A stretch of 64,000 nt of DNA, taken from contig CP018783.1 of assembly GCA_002025645.1 (NCBI GenBank), positions 1,178,001 through 1,242,000 on the forward strand. The letters are read 5' to 3'. Below, one piece after another: positions 32,652 through 40,193 of the stretch. The notes under the pieces were generated by a model. It worked only from the letters and a program-made list of their open reading frames with translations. It had not been told where the DNA came from and did not search any database. A program made the position numbers and the translations under genes. How positions within the stretch are numbered: position 1 is the first letter of the stretch; every line of letters starts with the position of its first letter. The stretch is from Curtobacterium pusillum. GTDB taxonomy: Bacteria > Actinomycetota > Actinomycetes > Actinomycetales > Microbacteriaceae.

Positions 32652-33239
32652 TCACGTCGCGGACGCGACCCCGTCCCGGAGTGCGCGGAAGAGGCGGTCC
32701 AGTCCGGCGCGGTGCGCCGTCGTGACGGCGTCCCGGTCCTCGTCGGCGAGGATCCGCCGAGCGGTCTCCACGAACACCGTCGCGTAGCCCGCGACGAAGA
32801 GCGCGGCGAGCAGTGCGTCGCCCGTCGCCTCGGCGAGCGCGTCCTGCGCTCCCGCTGCGAGCTCCCGGGCGCGGGCCTGCAGCGCCGGTGACGCTGCGAT
32901 GGTCCGGAAGAACGACTCCGATCCCGGCGCGAGGCCGGAGACGGGCGCACGGTCGTCGACGAGTCGCGTGGTCAGGACCTCGAGCGCGTCGAGGACCCGT
33001 GTCCGTGGGACCCCGTCGACCGCGGAGCGGAACAGGTCCACCGTCTCGGCGGAGCGGTCGAGGAACAGGTCCTCCTTGCGCGGGAAGTGCTTGAAGACCG
33101 TCACGCTCGAAACGCCCGCGGCCTTGGCGACCTGCGCCACGGTGACCGCGTCGAAGCCCTGTTCGGCGAACATCCCGGAGGCCGTCTCGGCGATCCGTGC
33201 GCGGGTCTCCGGTCCCCCGCGGGGTGCGCTCCTGGGCAT
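32652..33239 (-). CDS. TetR family regulator of the adjacent MFS exporter
   Basis: A 195-residue protein. The N-terminal HTH reads ARIAETASGMFAEQGFDAVTV, then AKAAGVSSVTVFKHFPRKEDL. The C-terminal part is a variable ligand pocket. It is divergent from the MFS gene at 33291. A near-palindrome over that gene's -10 box is its likely operator. The inducer is unknown. Confidence 0.88.
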   Translation of the reverse strand: MPRSAPRGGPETRARIAETASGMFAEQGFDAVTVAQVAKAAGVSSVTVFKHFPRKEDLFLDRSAETVDLFRSAVDGVPRTRVLDALEVLTTRLVDDRAPVSGLAPGSESFFRTIAASPALQARARELAAGAQDALAEATGDALLAALFVAGYATVFVETARRILADEDRDAVTTAHRAGLDRLFRALRDGVASAT

Positions 33240-33255
33240 GCGGACCCACTTCCTG

Positions 33256-33284
33256 TTGACTGACTGAGTTTAGTGACTTAACTT
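33256..33284 (+). promoter_or_regulatory. MFS promoter with overlapping TetR-type operator
   Basis: TTGACT (33256-33261), a 17-base spacer, then TAACTT (33279-33284), six bases before ATG 33291. The near-palindrome AGTTTAGTGACTTAACT (33267-33283; 7 of 8 half-site bases match) overlaps the -10 box. The stretch is unusually AT-rich for this genome. Confidence 0.7.
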
Positions 33285-33290
33285 AGACGC

Positions 33291-34709
33291 ATGAACGCCG
33301 TCAGCACCCACTCTCCCCGATCCCTCCGCGGTTCGCGGGTCGCCCTCGCCGGGCTCGCCGCGGTCTTCCTGTTCGAGATGCTCGACAACTCCGTCCTGAA
33401 CGTCGCGTTGCCCACGATCGGCCGGGAGCTCCACGTGGGCGCGTCCGGACTGCAGTGGGTCACCGGCGCGTACTCGGTGGTGTTCGGCGGCCTCATGCTC
33501 GCCGCGGGCGCCGTCGCCGACCGGTACGGCCGTCGGCGGGTGATGCTCGTCGGGCTCGTGCTGCTCGGGCTGGCGAGCCTGGCGACGGCGTTCGTCACCA
33601 CCGCGGACCAGCTCGTCGCCGTGCGCGTCGTCACCGGCATCGCGGCAGCCATGACCACTCCGGGGTCGATGGCCCTGGCGTTCCGGCTGTTCGACGACGA
33701 CGACCAGCGTGTCCGGGCGATCAACCTCATCTCGACCGTCGGGCTGGTCGGCCTGGCAGTCGGCCCCACCCTGGGCGGCCTCGTCCTCGCCGTCGCCCCG
33801 TGGCAGGTGCTGCTGCTCGTCAACGTGCCGATCGCGGCACTCGCGTTCGTCGGCATCCGTTCCGGCGTCGCCCGCGACGAACCCGCCGGGCTGCACCGGG
33901 CACCGATCGACTGGACGGGTGCCGTGCTCGGCACCGCGACGATCGTGCTGGCGCTCGTCGCCCCGACCCGGTTCGCCGAGGGCGGGGTCGGCGACTGGAC
34001 GGGTTGGGCCGCTGGTCTCGGCGCTGTCCTCGCCGGCACCGGGTTCGTGCTGCGCGAGCGTCGGGCAGGGCACCCGCTGCTCGACCTCGCCCTGCTCGCC
34101 CGTCCCCTGGTGACGAGTGGCCTGGCCTACAAGGCGGCGACCGGCCTCGCCGTCGCCGGCCTCGGGTACCTGGTCACCCTCCAGCTCCAGCTCGCGTGGG
34201 GGTGGCCGCCGGCACTCGCCGCGATCGGCATGCTCCCCCAGGTCGTCGTGCTCGTGGCCGGGAGCGCGTTCGTCGGACCGTTCGTCCGGCGCGTCGGGCT
34301 CGAGCACGCCGCGTGGTCGAGTGCCGCCGCGGTCGTCGTCGGGCTCGGCGTCTACACCGTGCTCGGCACGCACGGCTACGGCTGGGTCGCCCTCGCCCTG
34401 GTGCTCGTCGCGGCGGGGATGCGGGTCGTCGGTGTGGTCGCCGGCACGAACGTGCTGCGGGGGCTGCCGGAGGACCGCACCACGATCGGCGCAGCGCTGG
34501 TCGACACGTCGTCCGAGGTCACCTCGGCGATCGGGATCGCGATCGCGGGCACTGTCCTCGCCGCGGTGTTCTCCGGACGACTGACCGCGACCCCCTGGAC
34601 GCAGGCGCAGGGCACGCAGTTCGACAGCGCCGTCGTGATCGCCGGGACGGTGCTGACGGTGCTGGCCGGTGCGCTCGTCACGTGGGCGGTGCTGCGCGCC
34701 CGGCGCTAG
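33291..34709 (+). CDS. MFS transporter, DHA2 (14-helix) drug-efflux type
   Basis: A 472-residue major facilitator protein. The first helix carries FLFEMLDNSVLNVALPTIG, and motif A is GAVADRYGRRRVMLVG. Motif C-like GLAVGPTLGG is in helix 5. These fit proton-driven multidrug exporters of the EmrB/QacA class. The divergent TetR gene and the promoter operator suggest induction by its substrate. No ribosome site is seen; the message is likely leaderless. It overlaps the convergent proC by four bases. Confidence 0.88.
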   Translation: MNAVSTHSPRSLRGSRVALAGLAAVFLFEMLDNSVLNVALPTIGRELHVGASGLQWVTGAYSVVFGGLMLAAGAVADRYGRRRVMLVGLVLLGLASLATAFVTTADQLVAVRVVTGIAAAMTTPGSMALAFRLFDDDDQRVRAINLISTVGLVGLAVGPTLGGLVLAVAPWQVLLLVNVPIAALAFVGIRSGVARDEPAGLHRAPIDWTGAVLGTATIVLALVAPTRFAEGGVGDWTGWAAGLGAVLAGTGFVLRERRAGHPLLDLALLARPLVTSGLAYKAATGLAVAGLGYLVTLQLQLAWGWPPALAAIGMLPQVVVLVAGSAFVGPFVRRVGLEHAAWSSAAAVVVGLGVYTVLGTHGYGWVALALVLVAAGMRVVGVVAGTNVLRGLPEDRTTIGAALVDTSSEVTSAIGIAIAGTVLAAVFSGRLTATPWTQAQGTQFDSAVVIAGTVLTVLAGALVTWAVLRARR

Positions 34710-35536
34710 CCCTTCGCGAGTTCCTCGGCGCGGGCGATCGCCGCGCGGGACGCCCGCTCGAACGTCCCCGCCAGGTCGGCGTCCTGCAGCACGGCGACGG
34801 CGCGCTCGGTCGTGCCCTTCGGGCTCGTGACGGCCTTCCGCAGGTCGGTCGGCTCCTTCCCGGACGCCGCGAGCAGCTCCACCGCGCCACGGAGGGTGCC
34901 CTGCACCATCGCCTCGGCCTGGTCGTGGGAGAACCCGAGGGACTCGGCCGCCTGCTGCCACTGCTCCACGAGCAGGAACACGTACGCCGGGCCGGACCCG
35001 GACACGGCGGACAGCGCGTCGAGCTGCGACTCGGGGACCTCGATGACCACACCGGAGACGTCGAACACCGAGGACGCGAGCGCCACCGCCTCGGCATCGG
35101 CGGAGGGACCGGCACTGATCCCCGTCACGCCGTGCCCGACACCGATCGGGGTGTTCGGGAGCGCCCGGACGACACGGACCCCGGCGGGCACCTTCGCCTC
35201 CATGCTGGCGATCGTGGTCCCCACGGCCACGCTCACGACGACCGCCCCGGGCTCGAGGTCCGCCGACACCTCGTCGAGCAGGTCCGCGATCACGTACGGC
35301 TTCACCCCGAGCACGACGAGCCCCGCGCCACGGACCGCCGCGCGGTTCGCGTCGGCGTCGGTGTCGGTCGCGGTGGCGTCCAGCCCGCGCTCCCGGTGCG
35401 CCGCGGCGGACTGCTCGGACTTCGTGGTGAGGGTCACGGTCGCCGGGTCGAGACCGGCGGCGAGCAGGCCGTCGAGGACCGCGCCGGACATGGAGCCGAC
35501 GCCGAGCAGGGCGGTACGGGGCAGTTCGATCGTCAT
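34706..35536 (-). CDS. proC: pyrroline-5-carboxylate reductase
   Basis: A 276-residue enzyme of the last step of proline synthesis. The N-terminal Rossmann region reads TALLGVGSMSGAVLDGLL. The family signature is in VSGSGPAYVFLLVEQW and AVTSPKGTTERAV. VVRALPNTPIGVGHG is also conserved. A TAGGGT box seven bases before ATG 35536 may make it leaderless, although GGGAG also lies there. It converges with the MFS gene with a four-base overlap. Confidence 0.95.
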   Translation of the reverse strand: MTIELPRTALLGVGSMSGAVLDGLLAAGLDPATVTLTTKSEQSAAAHRERGLDATATDTDADANRAAVRGAGLVVLGVKPYVIADLLDEVSADLEPGAVVVSVAVGTTIASMEAKVPAGVRVVRALPNTPIGVGHGVTGISAGPSADAEAVALASSVFDVSGVVIEVPESQLDALSAVSGSGPAYVFLLVEQWQQAAESLGFSHDQAEAMVQGTLRGAVELLAASGKEPTDLRKAVTSPKGTTERAVAVLQDADLAGTFERASRAAIARAEELAKG

Positions 35537-35601
35537 GCTCCCGACCCTATCCAGCGCGCCCGCCTAGGATCGTGGGCGCAGGTCAGGGAGAAGGGACATC
35601 T

Positions 35602-36558
35602 GTGAGCGCTTCCGGAGGCACCAAGGCCATCTTCGCCGCACTCGGTGCCAACATCGGCATCGCGATCGTGAAGTTCATCGCCGCGGCGATCAGCGGGTCG
35701 GCGTCGATGCTCGCCGAGGGCGTCCACTCGCTCGCGGACTCCGCGAACCAGCTCCTGCTGCTGCTCGGTGGGCGACGAGCTCGGCGGGCAGCCGACGAGG
35801 AGCACCCGTTCGGTTACGGGCGCGAGCGCTACGTGTACGCGTTCGTCGTGTCGATCATCCTGTTCTCCGTCGGCGGCGTGTTCTCGCTCTACGAGGGCAT
35901 CGAGAAGCTCACCCACCCGCACCCGCTGGAGAACTGGTGGCTGCCGCTCGTGGTGCTCGTCATCGCGATCGGGCTCGAGGGGTTCTCCCTCCGGACCGCC
36001 CTGAACGAGGCCCGTCCGCAGAAGGGCCGGCAGAGCTGGGTGCAGTTCGTCCGCCGTGCGAAGGCCCCCGAGCTGCCCGTCGTGATGCTCGAGGACACCG
36101 CGGCCCTGCTCGGCCTGGTGTTCGCGCTGTTCGGCGTCGGCCTGACGGCGATCACGGGCAACGGTGTGTTCGACGCCGTCGGCACGATCCTCATCGCGGC
36201 GCTGCTCATCGCAGTGGCGGTCGTGCTCGGCATCGAGACGAAGAGCCTGCTCGTCGGCGAGGGCGCGACCGCAGCGGACGTCGAGCGCATCAAGCAGGCC
36301 GTGCTGGACGGCCCCGAGGTCGACTCGATCATCCACATCAAGACCCTCTACCTCGGGCCGGACGAGCTCATGGTCGGCGTGAAGGTCGCGGTCGACGGCG
36401 ACCGTCGACTCGGTGACGTCGCCGCCGGCATCGACACGGTCGAGCAGCGGGTCCGGACGGCCGTCCCGATCGCGCGGGTCATCTACGTCGAACCCGACGT
36501 GCTCCGCACCGGCCCGCGCCCGCCGACCGAGGCGATCGTCATCCGCGCCGCGGACTAA
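35602..36558 (+). CDS. cation diffusion facilitator, SLC30A9 (ZnT9)-like
   Basis: A 318-residue CDF membrane protein with six helices. Helix 2 has the usual AEGVHSLADSANQ (metal site H/D). In helix 5 the usual HxxxD is replaced by MLEDTAALLGL, as in the SLC30A9-like subgroup. A cytoplasmic C-terminal domain follows (about 225-310). It probably exports a divalent metal in exchange for protons, but the changed site makes the metal uncertain. GTG 35602 follows a GGGAGAAGGGA site. Confidence 0.88.
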   Translation: MSASGGTKAIFAALGANIGIAIVKFIAAAISGSASMLAEGVHSLADSANQLLLLLGGRRARRAADEEHPFGYGRERYVYAFVVSIILFSVGGVFSLYEGIEKLTHPHPLENWWLPLVVLVIAIGLEGFSLRTALNEARPQKGRQSWVQFVRRAKAPELPVVMLEDTAALLGLVFALFGVGLTAITGNGVFDAVGTILIAALLIAVAVVLGIETKSLLVGEGATAADVERIKQAVLDGPEVDSIIHIKTLYLGPDELMVGVKVAVDGDRRLGDVAAGIDTVEQRVRTAVPIARVIYVEPDVLRTGPRPPTEAIVIRAAD

Positions 36559-36606
36559 GGGGAACCTTGCTGGCGAGCACCGTCGCCGGTCATCCACGAT
36601 GGTGAC

Positions 36607-36984
36607 ATGTCGGCGCTCTTCAGCATCCTGCTCGTCCTGCACTTCCTCGGCCTCGCGGCGGTCATCGGCGCGTTCCTCGTGCAGGTGCGCCGCAAGGGTG
36701 GGTTCCAGACCTTCTGGCCGATCACCGGTCTCATCGTCCAGCTCGTCACCGGCCTCGGCATGATGGGGATCATCGACGCCACGAGCGACGGCGGCGCGAA
36801 CCACGCCAAGCTCGGGGTGAAGCTCGTCATCGCGGCGGTCGCCCTCGTACTGGCGTTCGTCGCCCGGGCGCGTCAGAAGCGTGCGGACGCCGGCACCGCG
36901 AAGGCCAAGGCCGCGCTGCCGTTCTTCCACTCGGCCGGAGCGCTCGCGATCGCCAACGTCCTGATCGCGGTCCTCTGGAAGTGA
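36607..36984 (+). CDS. small four-helix membrane protein
   Basis: A 125-residue protein with four predicted membrane helices (SALFSILLVLHFLGLAAVIG, the FWPITGLIVQLVTGLGMMG region, KLGVKLVIAAVALVLAFVA, and a last ALAIANVLIAVLW). His12 in helix 1 and His in AKLGVK/FFHSAG regions recall DUF2269/CopD-like proteins, but I cannot assign a function. A CACGAT box six bases before the ATG is a weak -10 candidate. It converges with tadA. Confidence 0.7.
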   Translation: MSALFSILLVLHFLGLAAVIGAFLVQVRRKGGFQTFWPITGLIVQLVTGLGMMGIIDATSDGGANHAKLGVKLVIAAVALVLAFVARARQKRADAGTAKAKAALPFFHSAGALAIANVLIAVLWK

Positions 36985-36994
36985 CGCCCGTCGC

Positions 36995-37462
36995 TCAGCG
37001 CCGCGCGGCGAAGAACGCGTCCAGCAGCGCGGCGCACTCCCCCTCGAGCACCCCGCCGACGACCTCGGACCGGTGCGGCAGCCGGCGGTCCCGCGCGACG
37101 TCGTAGACGCTCCCGCTCGCCCCCGCCTTCGGGTCCCACGCGCCGAACACGATCCGCGGCACACGAGCCGCCATCACCGCACCGGCGCACATCAGGCACG
37201 GCTCGAGCGTCACCACCAGGGTGACGTCCCCCAGGTGCCAGTCGCCGATCGCCGCGGCGGCGGCCCGCAGGGCCAGGACCTCGGCGTGCGCGGTCGGGTC
37301 CTGCCGCGCCTCGCGCTCGTTCCGCCCGACGGCGACGACGGCACCGTCCCGGTCGAGGACGACCGCACCGACGGGGACGTCCCCGGTCGCCAGGCACGCG
37401 CGGGCCTCGTCGAGCGCGCGTTCCATCGCGGGCACGAACGGGCGGGCGGCGGGTGCTTCCAC
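36995..37462 (-). CDS. tadA: tRNA-specific adenosine deaminase
   Basis: A 155-residue zinc deaminase. The active site is [10 protein letters not shown] (His ligand and catalytic Glu) and [11 protein letters not shown] (two Cys ligands). It converts A34 to inosine in tRNA-Arg(ACG) in the cytoplasm. The body from [12 protein letters not shown] onward is standard; a 12-residue extension precedes it. It is divergent from upp with only 41 bases between start codons. Confidence 0.92.
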   Translation of the reverse strand: MEAPAARPFVPAMERALDEARACLATGDVPVGAVVLDRDGAVVAVGRNEREARQDPTAHAEVLALRAAAAAIGDWHLGDVTLVVTLEPCLMCAGAVMAARVPRIVFGAWDPKAGASGSVYDVARDRRLPHRSEVVGGVLEGECAALLDAFFAARR

Positions 37463-37503
37463 GGGTCTCTCCTGAGGGTCGACGGCACGGTAGGCTCGAC
37501 CCT

Positions 37504-38139
37504 ATGCGAGTCCACGTCGCCGACCACCCGCTCATCACCCACAAGCTCTCGGTGCTCCGCGACCGTACGACGCCCTCCCCGACGTTCCGCGCCCTCACCG
37601 AGGAACTCGTGACGCTCCTGGCGTACGAGGCGACCCGGAACGTGCGCGTCACCGCGACGCCGATCGACACCCCGGTGGCCCACACCATGGGCGTCTCGAT
37701 CGCGAAGCCCCGCCCGCTCGTCGTCCCGATCCTCCGTGCCGGGCTCGGAATGCTCGAGGGCATGGTCAAGCTCGTCCCGACGGCCGAGGTCGGCTTCCTC
37801 GGCATGGCGCGGAACGAGGAGACCCTCGAGCCGCAGACCTACGCCGAGCGGCTGCCCGACGACCTGACCGGCCGGCAGTGCTTCGTGCTCGACCCGATGC
37901 TCGCGACGGGCGGCACCCTCGCGGCCGCGATCGACTTCCTGTTCGACCGCGGTGCGCAGGAGGTCACGTGCGTGTGCATCCTCGGTGCTCCGGAGGGCCT
38001 CGCCGCCGTCGAGCAGGCCGTGGGCGACCGCAACGTCTCGATCGTGCTCGGCGCCCTGGACGAGAAGCTCGACGAGAACGGCTACATCGTGCCGGGCCTC
38101 GGCGACGCCGGCGACCGCCTCTACGGCCTGGCCGAGTAG
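37504..38139 (+). CDS. upp: uracil phosphoribosyltransferase
   Basis: A 211-residue enzyme that makes UMP from uracil and PRPP (pyrimidine salvage). The flexible loop and PRPP motif are [28 protein letters not shown] and the C-terminal [15 protein letters not shown] are family hallmarks. ATG 37504 lies seven bases after TAGGCT (37491-37496), so it is probably leaderless. A palindromic element follows. Confidence 0.96.
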   Translation: MRVHVADHPLITHKLSVLRDRTTPSPTFRALTEELVTLLAYEATRNVRVTATPIDTPVAHTMGVSIAKPRPLVVPILRAGLGMLEGMVKLVPTAEVGFLGMARNEETLEPQTYAERLPDDLTGRQCFVLDPMLATGGTLAAAIDFLFDRGAQEVTCVCILGAPEGLAAVEQAVGDRNVSIVLGALDEKLDENGYIVPGLGDAGDRLYGLAE

Positions 38140-38169
38140 GACGACCGCCGGTCGCGACGCGACCACTTC

Positions 38170-38212
38170 CGGACTGGAGGCGCGGTGCCAGCTGGCACGC
38201 GCCTCCAGTCCG
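38170..38212. repeat. palindromic element after upp
   Basis: CGGACTGGAGGCGCGGTGCCAG (38170-38191) faces its complement at 38192-38212, which lacks one C. This is the longest GGAGGCGCGG-type stem in the window, and here it lies between tandem rather than convergent genes. It is 39 bases before the -35 box of the leader peptide. Confidence 0.75.
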
Positions 38213-38250
38213 TTCTGTTGTCCGGTTCACCGCACCGTCCATGCGGACGG

Positions 38251-38280
38251 TTGACACGACGTTGGTATCCCACCGATACT
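38251..38280 (+). promoter_or_regulatory. strong promoter of the leader-peptide/winged-helix transcript
   Basis: A consensus TTGACA (38251-38256), an 18-base spacer and GATACT (38275-38280). The first base expected to be transcribed is the A of ATG 38287, six bases after the -10 box. Confidence 0.75.
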
Positions 38281-38286
38281 CGTCCC

Positions 38287-38388
38287 ATGACTGCAACCGT
38301 GTCCACCCGCGTCCTCTCCGAGGCACAGGGGACCGCCGGCATGATGATGCCGGCCATGGCCGTCATGCGTTGTCGAATGTGTGCCTGA
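38287..38388 (+). CDS. putative leaderless leader peptide ending in Arg-Cys-Arg-Met-Cys-Ala
   Basis: A 33-codon reading frame (TATVSTRVLSEAQGTAG, then MMMPAMAVMRCRMCA) starts exactly where transcription should begin. It has eight Met and two Cys codons, with both Cys in the last six codons before TGA. An internal hairpin (GCCGGCAT / ATGCCGGC, 38337-38356) overlaps its middle. Its place 242 bases before a regulator gene, and its Cys-rich end, resemble actinobacterial attenuation peptides that sense charged tRNA-Cys. The function is inference; the frame itself is clear. Confidence 0.55.
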   Translation: MTATVSTRVLSEAQGTAGMMMPAMAVMRCRMCA

Positions 38389-38630
38389 TCGGCACCCGTT
38401 CCAGCCGGATCCCCCGCGACACCACCCCCGTCGCGCGAGCGTGATCCCCGGGTGACGACCACGTCGACGACGCGCACCACGTCACGAGGCCTGTCTCCCG
38501 TACCCCCGGGTCGGCCCCGGTCCGCAGCAGGACCGCAGGGCACCACGGCACTCGCCGTACCCGGACCGACGCATTCGACACGGCCGCGGCACCACCTCGT
38601 GCCCGCAGCCACATCGCCCGGAGAACCGCC
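38389..38630 (+). other. long C-rich leader region before the winged-helix gene
   Basis: 242 bases without a supported gene. It is C-rich and G-poor in patches (for example CCCCCGCGACACCACCCCCG at about 38409-38428), as expected for Rho loading. A GGAGA ribosome site at its end serves ATG 38631. I see no known riboswitch. Confidence 0.4.
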
Positions 38631-39401
38631 ATGTCGCTCACCATCGCTCAGCCCCGCACCACCCTCCGCACCGCAGCCCCCGCGCCGACCGACCTCGGCA
38701 CCGTGACCCCGATCCGTCCGCGCCGCGAGCCGGTCGCCCCGCCCGTCACGGCCGGTGTGCCGACCAGCCCGGTGGTCGCACCGCAGCGCAACCGCGCACT
38801 GCCCGAGGGCACCGAGGCACGCGGCTTCGCGCTGTACGTCGGCATCGACGAGGCGAAGGCCGCCGCCGCCGGCACGACGCTCGCCGCGGTGGTCGAGCAG
38901 CTCAAGGCCCTCACCGCGCAGCTCGTCCCCTCGTCGGAGACGTACGCCGCGGTGGCCGTCGCTGCCGAGGGGTCCGGTGGCCGCGACGTCGACGTCGTCC
39001 GGCTCGCCCTGCAGGACCGCTCCGCCGTGGCCGCACGCAAGCAGGCCGAGAAGCCCGAGCCCGAGGAGACCGGGGTCGTCATCGACATCTCCCGCAAGCG
39101 CGTCACCCTCGACGGCGAGGCCGCTCCCCTGACCTACAAGGAGTTCGAGCTCCTGCAGTTCCTCGTCCTGCGCGAGGGCCAGACCGTCGACCGCTCGGCG
39201 ATCATCGACGGCCTGTGGTCCGACGGCGAGGACGAGACCCCGAACGAGCGCACGATCGACGTCCACGTCCGCCGCCTCCGCTCGAAGCTCGGCGCCTTCG
39301 AGGAGATCGTCCGCACCGTGCGCGGTGTCGGCTACCGCTTCGACCGCCACGCGGACGTCGCCGTCCGCTACGCCTCGACGCCGTCGCCCGACCTCTTCTG
39401 A
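38631..39401 (+). CDS. winged-helix DNA-binding protein (OmpR/PhoB-type effector domain, no receiver)
   Basis: A 256-residue protein. Residues 1-60 are Pro/Ala-rich. Residues 60-135 are an unknown domain (RGFALYVGIDEAKAAAAGTT). Residues about 145-245 form a Trans_reg_C winged helix (LTYKEFELLQFLVLREGQTV, then ERTIDVHVRRLRSKLG and VRGVGYRF). No phosphorylatable receiver is present and no kinase lies nearby, so it is an orphan regulator. Its message has a long leader with a micro-ORF, pointing to attenuation control. Confidence 0.85.
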   Translation: MSLTIAQPRTTLRTAAPAPTDLGTVTPIRPRREPVAPPVTAGVPTSPVVAPQRNRALPEGTEARGFALYVGIDEAKAAAAGTTLAAVVEQLKALTAQLVPSSETYAAVAVAAEGSGGRDVDVVRLALQDRSAVAARKQAEKPEPEETGVVIDISRKRVTLDGEAAPLTYKEFELLQFLVLREGQTVDRSAIIDGLWSDGEDETPNERTIDVHVRRLRSKLGAFEEIVRTVRGVGYRFDRHADVAVRYASTPSPDLF

Positions 39402-39476
39402 TCCTGATCGGTCGTTCTTGGTGAACTCGCAGCGAACGACCGCCGCGACCGGTAGCGCGCCGTTACCCGTTCGTTA

Positions 39477-39595
39477 TACAGTCGATGGTGCAGACGGTGT
39501 TTGCTGTGGCACTGCCTGCGGAATGTGATTGCAGGACACTCTTGGTGCAAGGGAGAGGGCCGGTCGTCCCCGTGACGACCGGCCCTCGTTGCGTT
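39477..39595 (+). ncRNA. candidate small RNA or 3' processed leader-like RNA
   Basis: TACAGT (39477-39482), overlapping TTATAC, is a good -10 box, and a strong terminator lies about 100 bases further on. No convincing gene fits between them: frames run through the terminator. No -35 box is seen. It could instead be the 3' UTR of the winged-helix gene. Confidence 0.35.
39555..39587 (+). terminator. terminator hairpin
   Basis: Perfect 14-base arms GAGGGCCGGTCGTC and GACGACCGGCCCTC with a five-base loop, followed by GTTGCGTTCC. It ends the winged-helix transcript or the candidate RNA. Confidence 0.75.
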
Positions 39596-39683
39596 CCGGG
39601 GGACATCGCTGCACGCCAGCGACGTCGCGTGTCGCAGGCCGTCGGTAGTGTGGGATGACCGTACGACCGGAGGGAGCGCGACC

Positions 39684-40193
39684 GTGGACGAGACACGTCG
39701 CAGCGAGAAGGCGACCGCCGTGGCGGCCTGGGAAGCGCTGTTCCGCGCCCAGGTCACCGTGATGCGCGCACTCAACGCCGAGTTCCCCGGCGGCGAGATC
39801 TCCTTCAACGAGTACGACGTCTGCTTCAACCTGTCGACCCAGCCCGGTCGCCGGTGCCGGATGCGCGAACTCACCGGGCACCTCCTCCTCACGCAGCCCA
39901 GCGTCAGCCGCCTCGTCGACCGACTCACCGCGCGGGGCATCGTCGAGAAGCAGCCGGACCCCACCGATGCCCGCGGTGTCATCGTGGCCCTCACGGCGCA
40001 CGGGTTCGACGTCTACCGCTCGGTGGCGGTCCAGCACGCACAGACGATCGTCGACCAGGTCGGCGCCGGCCTGAGCGACGCCGAACTCCGCACGCTCACC
40101 GAGCTCTGCACGAAGCTGCGCGTCGGTGCGGGTTCGACAGCTCCCCGTCGGGGCACCCGTGCCTCGGCCACCCCGGACCCGGCCACGGTGTGA
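39684..40193 (+). CDS. MarR family transcriptional regulator
   Basis: A 169-residue protein with the MarR winged helix: MRELTGHLLLTQPSVSRLVDRL is the recognition region and QPDPTDARGVIVALTAHG the wing. GTG 39684 follows a GGAGGGAG site. The C-terminal 25 residues (GAGSTAPRRGTRASATPDP) are a flexible tail. Its stop overlaps the photolyase start (GTGA), so it heads a three-gene operon. Confidence 0.9.
   Translation: MDETRRSEKATAVAAWEALFRAQVTVMRALNAEFPGGEISFNEYDVCFNLSTQPGRRCRMRELTGHLLLTQPSVSRLVDRLTARGIVEKQPDPTDARGVIVALTAHGFDVYRSVAVQHAQTIVDQVGAGLSDAELRTLTELCTKLRVGAGSTAPRRGTRASATPDPATV

Noticed and set aside
39485-39655. A small protein starting at ATG 39485 or GTG 39488
   Set aside because: The frame runs straight through the terminator stem and has no ribosome site or family likeness.
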